Of a DNA stretch of 64,000 bases, positions 47,508-58,175 are shown piece after piece. Position numbers and translations under genes: made by a program. The notes under the pieces are model-generated. The model saw only the letters and a list, made by a program, of their open reading frames with translations. It was not told the DNA's origin and ran no database searches. Source of the stretch: Trema orientale. Taxonomy: Eukaryota > Streptophyta > Magnoliopsida > Rosales > Cannabaceae. The stretch's first letter is position 1. Every line of letters starts with the position of its first letter. The DNA lies in assembly GCA_002914845.1 (NCBI GenBank), contig JXTC01000093.1, positions 326,967-390,966 on the forward strand, read 5' to 3'.

Positions 47508-48780
47508 TCGTTGTTCTTAGTGTAATTAGAGTGTGATTTCAATAATTTGATATTTATATGTGGTTTATATGATAATAGGTGCTTGAACAATTATATTGAT
47601 CATTTTGGTTAAACAGGCAGAACGAAGGAAGTAAGTAACCTTTAGTCTTCTCTAGTAACTTTTTGTACAAAAACTAAATATCTTGTTATTTCTAATAAAC
47701 TCGTGTTTATAAAGTATTTTATTAAAAAATATGATTTCAAGTGAAAATATACTTTTTGCCAATAATTTCATTTATTAAAAGAAAATTATTTTACTGAAAC
47801 AATCACTTTGTCTAAAAAGTATTTTGATTATATGTGATAATTATTTTGCAGAAAAATATGGATCAAGTATATATTATTGTTATTGAACATTGTTACATGA
47901 AAACTGTTTAGAAATGATTACAATGATATAATAAGAAAAGTAAAATTATTTTTAAATTGTTATTGTATATGAATGTATTTTGAAACTTTCTTCAGTAACT
48001 ATGCAATGTGGACCCATTCCACAGGGGTTATATGTGGACAGTACGTACTGAATATGGATCTAGCTACAGGCGTTAAATGTAGTAAATGTGGACCTAGGTA
48101 CAATGGTCAAATATTGTAATTATGGACCTAACTACAAGAGTTAAGCGTAGTAATATGGACCTAGTCACACGGGTTAAATATAGTCATAGTTGCCAAAAAC
48201 TGTTGAGAAGTGATTTGAAAGTGTTACTAATTATCGAATAAGAATGAAACGACAAATTTTGAAAACTTATTTCATGTTTTTGTTAAAGTGACTTTCTAAA
48301 GAATCTCATTTGATTATCTTAAAAATTATTATATTCTAAAATTAATTTTATTTTGAAATATATTATTGAATATTTTAAAAGGATATATACTTGATCCAGA
48401 TAGTTAAGGTTACTAGTTACTTACTGTGCTATCGAGCTCACCCTTTTATTTTTCCCCCTAGGTTTTAAGGATCGTCAGTTACGAAGTTAACAAAAAACTT
48501 GTTTAGTAGTGATTGGAATGCATTAAAGTTCTTAATTAGAAGAGAGAAAATCATTCATCTTTGTTGAGTAAATTTGAGAATTCAAAATGTTGATTATTAT
48601 GAATTATTAGATTACAATTTATATCTTGTATAGTTGATTTCGAATATTAGAGAATAATAAGTATTATTGAATTTTACATAATTTATGATTACTTATTGGA
48701 GTTTAATTATCTTTTATTATTGAAGATTATAGATAGATGCCTTGTATGCCTATGAGACTTTACCTTTTAGGTATGCGGCA
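47508..48780. other. Decayed repeat DNA with a 33-34 bp minisatellite
   Basis: No gene. A degenerate tandem array at about 48053-48190 has TGGACCTA-like starts at 48055, 48089, 48123 and 48156 with shared TTAAATGTAGTAATA. Near 48425-48475 ACTTACTGTGCTATCGAGCTCACC plus TTTTTCCCCCTAGG looks like the end region of a gypsy-type LTR. Limits are unclear. Confidence 0.4.
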
Positions 48781-48786
48781 TATGTC

Positions 48787-49194
48787 TTCGGAAGTGGAGC
48801 GCGTGGCCTCACCTAAAAGTACTAGCTTAAAGGTACTTTTGGGTTCACAGACCACCATTTAAATACCCATAATCTTCCCACAATATACCCGATGTGAGAC
48901 TTGAGGCGTTACAATCTCCCCCCGTTAAGGGCATAGCTTCCTCATTACGGGGTCCACATTCAATAGCCTACATATAACCTCTATGGGCGGGGCTCATATT
49001 CACCACGATTCTAAACCGTGGTAGCCTTCCAAGGCCCACACAGATATGGATTTGGTCGGCTCTGATTCCAAATATAACACCATTGGGCCGTACCCAAAAG
49101 TGATAGCTTGAAGGTACTTTTGGGCTCACAGACCACCATTTAAATACCCATGATCTTCTCACAACATACCCGATGTGAGACTTAGGGCATTACA
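48787..49194 (-). mobile_element. TRIM-like miniature LTR retrotransposon
   Basis: On the minus strand, a 5' LTR of about 122 bp (49194 to about 49072) starts TGTAATGCCC. It is followed by TGGAATCAGAGCC (49070-49058), one base off the initiator-tRNA primer-binding site. After only about 135 bp of internal sequence a polypurine tract GGGGGGAGAT (48923-48914) abuts a second LTR starting TGTAACGCC at 48913. The LTRs share CAAGTCTCACATCGGGTAT, TTTAAATGGTGGTCTGTGA and CCCAAAAGTACCTT. The interior has no coding capacity. Total is about 0.4 kb, as in TRIMs. The outer end near 48787 is diverged and no target duplication was found. Confidence 0.75.
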
Positions 49195-49795
49195 AATAGT
49201 GGTAACCAGAAACCCATAGTCGAATTGGTAGTGATAACTGAAAGATCAAAATCTGTTGGCAATCTTCATGTTGCTTATGTTACAATATGCGACTAAATAT
49301 TTGATCTTATTAGATTTTTCAGCATCTGCCTATTGTATGCTTTTAGGTCACGAAATGTGTGATTGTTAATTATAAAAATCGGATCATTGATTATTAGTGA
49401 TTAAATATTTGTTTAGGAAATAGTTAATGTGGTATTTACTCTATAAGATATTATTTATTTACAAATATATTCAATAATCTGATTATTATCTGTTTATTTA
49501 TTAATCTTGTATGTCAATCATGTTTATGGACAGATTCCATTGTATAAGAATGGGTAAGAGTCTCTTACCAAAAATAATTCTGAGTATTTGTCTATATTTC
49601 ATTAGGAAAATTCTTTTAAATGAATATTTTAGGTGAATATCTTTATTGGAAGTTTCTTTAACTTATTTATGCTGATTCTCATTATTTAAAGTTACTCTAA
49701 TTCGTCATGCAAGCTGTAAAAAAAGTTTGAGTAACTGACTGTTTTGTTTCAGGAAAGAAATCTAGAAGTTTCTTTTTCTGTTCCAACATGACTGT

Positions 49796-50580
49796 GTTGA
49801 TAGATCATGTTGCAATACGTGGACAAAATCAACAATTAATTTCCAGATTAGTTTTCTAAGTTTGGTAACGAACTTAGATGATCTTGCAAGTCTTCTAATC
49901 AACTTTAAATGCTTTTAATTGTTATTTTGTAGATCCTTAATGTATGAAAACTTGCTCTCTCTATTTAAAGGCCACTCAAGAGTAGCTTTAGATAGAGAGC
50001 ACAAAACATGTGAAGACTTGCTCTCTTTATTTAAAGGCCACTCAAAAGTAGCTTTAGGTAAATAGCACATATTATATTTCGGCTATTGAGCGTAATAGAA
50101 AGATTTTTCTTTTAGCCATTTTCTTAGACTTAGGAGTAGTCTTATTCATGTAATACAATACTTTAGGAAAGGTGCTGAATATCTTTGGGAGAAGATTAAT
50201 ATATAGCTATAAAAGGAGTTCACAAGTGAAGGATCAGACAAGGTCAAGAGAGCTTGATTGTGAGTGTTCGTCGGGAGGAAGAACATAAAATTTTTTGGAG
50301 AAAATCGACTTCAAGACTCTAAAGAGATTTCAGAAGTACGAGGTCAAACCAAAGATGAGTGGTGCTCGCTAGACACATTGGTGAAGGAATACATCTACAT
50401 TGCGACAATCAAAAAAGAGAGTCTTTTTATTGTATAAGTCAAATTGGTGTTTATATTCATTCTAAACTTTACAAATAATGTTTATTCTCTGGGCGTAGCC
50501 CCTTGGATGTAGGTTATTAGGAGATAACTGAACCAAGTAAAAAAATTTGTGTGTCATTTTTGCTTTTTCACTTTTACAAC
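49796..50580 (+). mobile_element. LTR-like remnant with internal 66-bp tandem duplication
   Basis: Begins TGTTGATAGATCATG and shows copia LTR-like words downstream (CTGGGCGTAGCCCCTTGGATGTAGG, GAACCAAGTAAAAAAATTTGTGTGTC). At 49945-50076 a 66-bp unit containing TTGCTCTCTNTATTTAAAGGCCACTC is present twice with few changes. No primer site or polypurine tract was found, so ends and class are tentative. Confidence 0.4.
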
Positions 50581-50639
50581 GACTATCCTTCATATTACAA
50601 TATAATTAAATAATTGGTTAAATTATTTAATTCAGTCAT

Positions 50640-50870
50640 ATCTAAAAAAGAGACCTAACAATAACTAGTAACCAAAAAACCATTAACCAAATTAGTAGTG
50701 GTGACTAGATACTAGTAATCAATATAATAACTAATCTAGTTATTAATCTTGGTAATACTCTAGTAACCCATAACTGAATTAGTAATTAGTAAGTCGATTG
50801 GTCATTAGTAACTGACAACTAAAGTAACAAGTAACTAGTTGGTTAGTGGTAACTAATTAGAAAAATAGAA
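50640..50870. repeat. Degenerate AGTAACTAGT-type short tandem array
   Basis: Words such as AACTAGTAACCA, GACTAGATACTAGTAATC, AACTAATCTAGTTATTAATC and AGTAACAAGTAACTAGTTGG recur about every 10-20 bases. An isolated relative stands at 49200-49240. It is composed of imperfect repeats with no fixed period. Confidence 0.6.
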
Positions 50871-51034
50871 AAAAGAATTTAAATCTCTTTGTTTTTTTTT
50901 TTTTTTTAACGGTGAATGGAAAAAAGAAATTTAGAAAAAGGGGAAAAGATTTTTAAAAATGAAAGGGAGGATTAAGATTAATGAGGGAAAAAAATAGAAA
51001 TGAGTGAAAAAAATTTAAAAATGAAAAAAAAATG

Positions 51035-51115
51035 GTTAGATAGGAGGGAATTGAACTTGGGTCAGATGGGTTAATGGTAAACGAAGCCCCACCACTAAGC
51101 CAGAAAGATTTTCGT
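51035..51115 (-). mobile_element. tRNA-like fragment, possible SINE head
   Basis: Reading the minus strand, TGGCTTAGTGG resembles an RNA polymerase III A-box, and AGTTCAATTCC about 40 bases later resembles a B-box (GGTTCGANTCC). Stems of a functional tRNA do not form, so this is either a SINE head, a tRNA relic or chance. Confidence 0.35.
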
Positions 51116-51349
51116 TAATATTTCTCAACTTTTTAGAATAAAAACCTGCTACTAAAAAGATGGCTTTATTTACAACAATACCACTGCCTTTTTTATTCTC
51201 AATTTTTTTTTAAAAAATACTAACTCTATGCAGTATGGAAAGTAATTTTTTTCCCATGTACCGTATTTAGGTAATATTTTTTATTTTTGACAGTATATGT
51301 GAAGAAAACCCATTAGTTTTTATAGGTAAAAGTGTTAGAAACCCAAGTA

Positions 51350-51700
51350 TTAAGGGCTTTTTAAAATAGCCGAATTTTGGACCACAATTTGCAAAATGAC
51401 CATTTTCAAATATTGTTAAAAAAGTGCCGATGTTTTGAAAATTATTTACAAAATGACCATTTTCTATATTTTTTATACCAAAATATGTTGATCTATTTTT
51501 ATGAAAATTGATTTATTTTTTAAAAAAATTGATTTATTTCATAAAAAAATTGATATAGTCTGTAAAAAAGAGATCAACTTAAAAAAACGGTTATTTATCA
51601 AAATAAAATTATGAAACGGTCATTTATTATAGAGGTGTAATAAAAGGCCGTTGTTTTAAAATCATCTGAAAAAACGGCCATATCCTATAAATACTCGAGA
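51350..51700 (+). repeat. Dispersed repeat, family A, copy 2
   Basis: Matches 43680-44005 in order and orientation, with AATAGCCGAATTTTGGACCA, GCAAAATGACCATTTTCAAA, CAAAATATGTTGATCTATTTT, AGAGATCAACTTAAAAAAACGG, TTATCAAAATAAAA and TATAAATACTCG as landmarks. The same end words suggest a defined unit and not random AT-rich similarity. Confidence 0.65.
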
Positions 51701-51985
51701 AATTTAGGTGGATGACCAAAATTTTAAATTTGATTAAGTAGATGTCCATTTTTAAAATTTTATAGCTAAATGTCCAGGTAGATATATATTTACACTTGGT
51801 AGATACACAGATCTACCAATTTTAGTTACTGTTCTGAAATGCACTGGGTATATAATTTTTTATATTTGGTATATAAAATTTTACACTTGGTATATATACA
51901 TATATACCGGACATTTTGTTATAACTTTTGACAAAGGGACATTTACTGAAATTAAGCCCAAAATTTGGTCATATTTCTATAAGCC
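51700..51985 (+). repeat. Dispersed repeat, family B, copy 3, adjoining the mtSSB promoter
   Basis: Shares with 33575-33835 the ordered words AAATTTAGGTGGATGACCAA, AAATTTTATAGCTAAATGTCC, TTTACACTTGGTAGATACAC, TATAACTTTTGACAAAGGGAC and CCAAAATTTGGTCAT. It starts where the family A copy ends, and ends about 25 bases before a GGCCCA motif of the mtSSB promoter. Confidence 0.65.
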
Positions 51986-52009
51986 CCTAAATACTCACGT
52001 ATTAATAGG

Positions 52010-52206
52010 TGTTTGGCCCATTACGAAGCCCAATAGTTGTTCAAGGGCATTGTACATAATTTCTCGAATTACGAACCGGGTTACCCAGCTCAACAACCGT
52101 CCGCATCGATTTCCTCTAAAACCCTCCATGTACCCTAACCTACCAAGTGCCAAGTCCTCTCTCTCTCCCTCTCTCCCCCCTTTCACATTCTGGTTTTTAG
52201 ATCAAA
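52010..52206 (+). promoter_or_regulatory. Proximal promoter and 5' UTR of the mtSSB gene
   Basis: GGCCCA at 52015-52020 (TTTGGCCCATT) and AGCCCAA at about 52027 are site II-like elements, common upstream of nuclear genes for mitochondrial proteins. A CT-rich leader ends at ATG 52207. Confidence 0.5.
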
Positions 52207-54432
52207 ATGAGTGCTTTTGCCGGGAGACTCAGCAAATACTTGAGAATCTCTGTTCATACTTCGCCCAGATCCTCACTAGGTACTCTTTTTTTTCCCCCTC
52301 TAAAAGTGTGTATATACACCTCTATAAGTATATAATATCTACAGGTTAATTGGTTGATATTAGCTTAGTGTGATTGTATTTTTCAGAATCTGGGTTTCTC
52401 TGGTTTCAGTTCAGAAACATTGTTTAGATTAATATTTTATATGGGCAAATATTTTTCCTGCATAGTAAGATGGATTTGGTGGTTAATTTTGTTGCATAGT
52501 TTAGTGATGGTGTGCTTCAGAGGTGGATACTTAATGGGTACAGTTCAAAAAAGATTTAAACATCGTGATTTTGTAGGTTTAATGAGATGATATTATGTTT
52601 TTTTTTTTTTCTAAGAGGAATTTTGTCGAACAGATGATGAGCAACTGAAAATTCCTTACAGTATAGTACATTTTGTGTATTTCTTGGTAATCTTTGCATT
52701 AGTTTTTCGATTACTTATGGTGATCTTGTCTTGATTCTAGCGGTGGGTTCTCAAAGAAGCTCAAAGTTGTGGTTCTCCACTGAGTCATCTGACCAAAATA
52801 AGGATGGGAAGGCTGATGAACTGGAGGAAGAGTATGATGACGTACTTGGTGAGAAACCAGCAGGATTGCAACCTCAAGGAGTGGATCCCGGTAAAGGTTG
52901 GCTTTTCCGTGGTGTACATAAGGTATTTGATTCGAGTCTTCAGTTAAGATCTACAATGGTGGGTTATTGGGTTGTTTGTATGTATATTGAATGGCTCGAT
53001 AGGATTCTATTTGGCTGTTTGAATATGAGCTTAAGACTTAAGATTGGGACCTCAATAAAAATGCAATTAATGATAAAATTGGGATGTCATGATCAGATAA
53101 TATTGACTGCATTTCATCTTCTTTTATACTGTTTTAAACAATGAATCTTTTTGTACATTTAAAAATTTTCTCACTTAGATATTTGGGTAATCAGATGGTC
53201 GGTTATCATATTCATATGTTCTTTCTGAAATTTAATTCTGACACTTGTGAAACCATACAGGCAATAATTTGTGGAAAAGTTGGGCAAGCTCCTGTGCAGA
53301 AGATATTAAGGAATGGCCGGCTTATAACCATCTTTACAGTTGGGACAGGAGGCATGTTTGACCAAAGAACAGTTCCAGAAAAGGGCTTGCCAAGACCTGC
53401 TCAATGGCACCGAATTGCTGTGCATAATGATGTCCTTGGGACTTATGCTGTTCAAAAGATTGTTAAGAAGTACATGTCCATTTCCTAGTATATTATATTT
53501 TCAACCAAACAGAAAAAAGAAAAGGATACGTTAAAATTTCTTTATATTGTTTATCTAACATTTGAAGTTTAAATGCAGCTCTCCCGTTTATGTTGAGGGA
53601 GACATTGAAACGAGAGTTTACAATGACAGCATCAATGGTGAAGTCAAATACATTGCCGAGATATGTGTTCGCCGTGATGGTATGCCAAAGAATAGTATCT
53701 CTTTCGTAAATTTTTTTTGAAAAAATTGTTCTATTATCCAATTTATGTGTTCTATCTCGTTGCACTAGGATAGGATGATAAATAGTGTTGCTTGAGATTC
53801 TGGTTATGAGCTAATTCTCCTCTTCTTTTGATTATTTTTGGTGTTTGTGGGGAGGCACAGCTTATTGAGGTTTTCGAGTTTCTAACTTTGTGAGCTATGG
53901 ATGTATAATATGCTCCTTGATGTATTTTTTTAACCCTGTCATCCATCCATCACTATGAAATCATAATGAAGTTCTCACGTTTGTAAATTTGTGTATATGG
54001 ATGTATGCAACTATAAGAAATTTATGTTTGTGGATGCTGTGGCTGTCCATTGATATAGAAGTCCTGGTATGTGAATAAATACCTTGCCTAAAAAAAGCTC
54101 AACAACCCTCCCCTACCGACAAACTCAGAATAAGGAGGAAAGTTATAGCTTATAGATGGGAAAAAAAAGCCAATTACTTGTATTCAATGTATACTTATTA
54201 TATAGTAAAACCTCTTTACGCCGCTGCTGTTTAATTCATCTTTCAGGGATGATTCGCCTCATAAGGACTGGAGAAAGTGTCAGCAGTATTTCCTTGGATG
54301 ATTTACGTAAGTTTCTCTTCTGAAATTTTAATTTTGTGAATGATGGAACGAACTTTAATAAGGTACCATATTTTATCATAATATATTGATATACGTGCCC
54401 ATCATTTACTGGCAGGAGAGGGACTGTTTTAG
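52207..54432 (+). CDS. Mitochondrial single-stranded DNA-binding protein
   Basis: Binds single-stranded DNA in mitochondrial replication and recombination through an OB fold. Six exons: 52207-52279, 52741-52922, 53261-53469, 53579-53679, 54247-54306 and 54416-54432, giving 213 residues. The first 40 residues are rich in Arg, Ser and Leu with no acids before the STES motif (MSAFAGRLSKYLRISVHTSP), a mitochondrial presequence. An acidic linker (ELEEEYDDVLGEKP) follows. The OB core reads AIICGKVGQAPVQKI, FTVGTGG, AQWHRIAVHND and SPVYVEGDIETRVY. The last exon is only 17 bases and encodes REGLF plus TAG; it was chosen because the phase requires two bases and the acceptor TACTGGCAG is good. No other SSB gene in the window. 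Confidence 0.93.
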
Positions 54433-55385
54433 CTTTAGAATCAACCAGAGCAATATTGAAATCTTGGCCTTGAGAAAATCGATGCATTTATTTTTTTTTG
54501 TATCTTAGATGCTCAGCTGTAATTAGGTGCATACTGGTGCTCAAGATTTGAAAATGTTAAATACATATTTATCTTAGCTAGTTCAGCTGTGATCAGGTGC
54601 AGATGGATGCTCAAGATTCTATAATTGTTCTGTTCATAACCTTCTAAGTTTTTAACACAGTTATCTGCTTTGCAAGGAATGCTATTGTGTCTACTTTCCT
54701 AATTATTCTTATTCATCTTCTGTTTTTTACTTTTTTAGGGGTAAGGCTGATAAAATTAGTTACAGTTCAGTATTTATTTGCTTTTTAAAGAAACAAATTC
54801 ATTCAATACTCCGTAGGTTTGTGAAATTCACAATGAATGAGCTATAATCTTTTTTTTTTTTTTTTTTTTCAAATGAATGAATGAACGGTTTATTATTAAA
54901 TGAACTTCACCAAAATCCTGAACTTTAGGACTTGGAAGATAATGGGATCTCCATTTTGTATTTACCAGTTTTAACCGCAAGCGTCCGGGATGGACCTCTG
55001 TGTAAAGTTCTATTCAATTCCATACCTTTGTGTACTTTATGGGCTAAAATCTAAATCCTAAACATTGCTCTACGTATTTGAACAAGACCTTGTATACGGT
55101 GTAAAGCCGAGTTCTTAGTTTTGTAATAGCGCATATAATCGAACTCTTTTATTTATTTATTTATTTTGCTTGCGGTGAAACATCGTTGAATTGGACTGTT
55201 CAACAAACTTTTAAACGTTTACCAAAGTCCATTGTCCCTGAAAAGCGTTCTTCAAAATTAAGGAATTTGGTGGGAATCCTTTATTAGGATACAAGAGGTA
55301 CTCATATTACTTATTTTTTGAAAGTAGCAAGTTCTTAAGGCATTGAATATATATGTTTATATATATTTATATATTTGTAGAGGTA
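54433..55385. other. mtSSB 3' UTR and spacer
   Basis: An imperfect direct repeat, CAGCTGTAATTAGGTGCATACTGGTGCTC and CAGCTGTGATCAGGTGCAGATGGATGCTC, starts at about 54513 and 54585. A T-run is at 54850-54870. No gene seen. Confidence 0.5.
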
Positions 55386-55387
55386 AG

Positions 55388-55566
55388 ATGTACTCCTTTT
55401 GACGGGATTGGTCTCATTTATATTTTAGCCAATGCAAATCACGTTTTATCCAATCCGTGTTAGTTTAAAATGTGGTTTGTATTGGCTAAATCTCTGTGTT
55501 GGTTTAAAATGTGATAGGTGTTGGTCAAATCATAGATGAAATTGGTCCCGTCGAGAGGACTACATT
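55388..55566. mobile_element. Foldback MITE-like element
   Basis: The left end TGTACTCCTTTTGACGGGATTGGT is answered on the reverse complement of the right end by TGTAGTCCTCTCGACGGGACCAAT. Pairing continues inward through TAGCCAATGCAAATCACGTTTTA / TAGCCAATACAAACCACATTTTA-like arms, so nearly all of the 179 bp can fold. No ORF; superfamily not assigned. Confidence 0.65.
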
Positions 55567-56945
55567 TGTGGCCATATTTTTGTGTATGTATATATATATA
55601 TATATATATATGTTTCTATGAATGTATTTATTTTTAACGAATTCTCACATTGGGAAAGGGAAAAAAATGAGTTTTCTTTTTTCATTAAATATTACGGAGA
55701 GATCTGCTGTTGTCAAACGCAAATGACGCATCATAATCTTGTATTTAAGTTGAATCACTATAAAATTCACCTCAATAAAGTTGAACTCTTTGATAAAAGG
55801 TCGTAATGCGTTTGGACGTTTGAGTTGTATTTGATAATAGCATAAATTATTTTAAAAAATCAACCGTTTTAGCATATCAATAATACTGAGAAACTTGCTG
55901 ATTCAATTATTCAAAGAAACAATCTCACCAGTTGTTTTGGAAATTCAACTTGTGAACTTTATTCGAGTCTTCTTTCATTGCTGGTTACCTAGCAAAGCAA
56001 AGGTCCTAATTGAAAGGTAGATCTGTATACACTATACTAACATTCAAGGCTTTTGCATGAAGAGGATTCATTCAAGAAAATTCATCATCTTGCCCCATAA
56101 TGCCTTTATTTTTTTTAAATAGGTTTCATAGTGATCCTTAAATTTCTGGTTTTATAATATTACCTCCAAGTTGCCGGATCTGAAATTGATTATTAGGGCT
56201 TTAAAGGCACTTACTTTAGCTCTTTTAATCTGTAAGTTGACTTTCATTTTAACTAAAATATTTCTTCTTAAATCAATCAACCATACAAAATTTCTAGTTG
56301 GGTCTATACTGGCACTTTGATGCGTACTAAAATTTGCTTCACTTCTTCATATTTTTTTGATTTTGTTTTCATCGTACAATCCACATGTTTCACTAACCAT
56401 TTAAGAAGAATTTTCTGTTAGTGACCCTTAGAGCTGGTGACTGACACGTCCTTATTCAAATCTTATTGATGCTTTATGGCACTGCTATATTGTGATTTAC
56501 AATTCAGTGTTCTATGTTGTGTCTGGTTTGGTGGGGTCGAGGAATATTTCACTTTTTCTAAACTTTATAATAGTTATGTTATTTTGAGGTATGTGTAAAT
56601 TCCTACTACGTTGAATGTCACTATCACTGTTTTAAGTATATTCAACTTGGTTTCTCCTAATTTAAGATCAATTTTGTATGACTTAGCTTATTATAGGTCG
56701 ACAACACACGATCAATTTTGGTCTGATTATTTTGCTTCTTGTATATGACTATGACGTTCTAAACGTGCACTATCTATAGATCTTCAACTGAGGAACATAC
56801 TGTGGCCATATCTACGTTGTAACAATTAATCTCCACATTAAGTGACAAGTGTCCTCATCAATGATTCAATACCCAATAACATGAAATTTACAGTTTTTAT
56901 TCCATCATTTGAACTTTAGCTATTTGATAATAGTTACAAACATAA
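55567..56945. other. Gene-free spacer
   Basis: A (TA)n run at about 55590-55612 directly follows the MITE. No reading frame with family features was found. Confidence 0.45.
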
Positions 56946-57200
56946 TGAACTACTTCGAGTTGTGGTAGAAGGGATATATCAGCCTTCCATCTCGCGAAGG
57001 ATCTATAGACCACGTTAGTATGCAAAGCCACCCGGTGATTATATGGATCCATAAACCATATAGTACGCAAAGTCACACCGAGGTTGTGGATATATCGGCG
57101 ATCCAATTCGAAAATGATTCAGACCACCCTAGAAGTATCTGAATCTATATTACCATATAGGTACGCAGAGTCACCCCGAGGTTTCCCGAGTACAACCCCT
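56946..57200. repeat. Three degenerate units sharing TACGCAAAGTCAC-CCGAGG
   Basis: The motif appears as TATGCAAAGCCACCCGGTG at about 57018, TACGCAAAGTCACACCGAGG at about 57063 and TACGCAGAGTCACCCCGAGG at about 57162. Each is preceded by an ATATGG- or CCATATAG-like word. The patch is GC-richer than its surroundings. A 69-codon minus-strand ORF crosses it without known features. Confidence 0.5.
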
Positions 57201-57221
57201 CTAACTATGTAACTTTTTTCC

Positions 57222-57222
<1 letters not shown>

Positions 57223-57258
<36 letters not shown>
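57223..57258. repeat. (TA)n microsatellite
   Basis: About 17 perfect TA units. Confidence 0.95.
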
Positions 57259-57259
<1 letters not shown>

Positions 57260-57261
<2 letters not shown>

Positions 57262-58175
57262 GGAAGAATATATAGTGAACCAAGGTTTTTATTATTTCTA
57301 TTGAGACCACTTCAGGAAATGGGAGAGCAAGTGCTGTTTAAAAGTTCTAAACAAGGAAAGTGGGATTGGTACGCCAAATTTTTTAAAGCCAAATGTCCTT
57401 GATACGTGTCGGCTTAAAGAACACTAATGATGAATCCATTGCATGATTATTTTTTTCTCATAGTGGAGACTGGTTGACCAGCTCTTGTCTCCTTAAGAGA
57501 ATTTCTATGAACCTTTTACACAGTATGCTCCTTCTTTGCATTGAGTTTTTCATTAAATTCATTAGAGGTTTGGCTGTTCTTTTACGCCCTTTTGACAGTT
57601 TTGACACGTGTCTAGTATAACAAGACTAGATTAGCTTGGTCTTTGGATCATACTTTCTGTTTTCTTTTCATATCCGGTAACTGTCTTTCTAGTATTTTTC
57701 AAATGACCAAGCCTATCAGCCTCTCTAGTACAGTAGTACTAGTAATAATATGATTTGGATGCCAGGTAGAGGCAAATCTATTACATTAATACTACCAGAT
57801 TCTGTGATTTGGTACATTTTAAACCATTTAGCTGAATCTAGCTAATTAGCTTCAAGATTCATGGGAGTCATCTAAAATCAATAATTCTTTATTCTTTAAT
57901 AATTGGGACATTTGATATTGGATGTTGTTTATTGACATTTTCTATGTAGTCCATACACTGACAGGTGTGTGTGTGTTGCCACCATTTAGCTGATGCCTCA
58001 GATTAGTTGTTATGCACAGAAGAGACACTAGTTCAAACTCATAACTCTATTTTACTATTTCACTGTCCATAATTTTACATAAAGAGTAGCACATGATTTT
58101 GCTATAAATAGACACCTATCACATACCATATTCCTTGCTTCACTCTAGTGTTCTTTTTTGAACTCTGTCTTCATA
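57260..58175 (+). promoter_or_regulatory. Upstream region of the GUB_WAK gene with TATA box
   Basis: A clear TATA box TATAAATA at 58103-58110 stands 65 bases before the start codon, in a context typical of regulated plant genes. TTGACC (W-box core) occurs at 57473-57478. The remainder shows nothing distinctive. Confidence 0.55.

Noticed and set aside
56897..57106. 69-codon minus-strand ORF
   Set aside because: Crosses a patch of repeated motifs and shows no family similarity.
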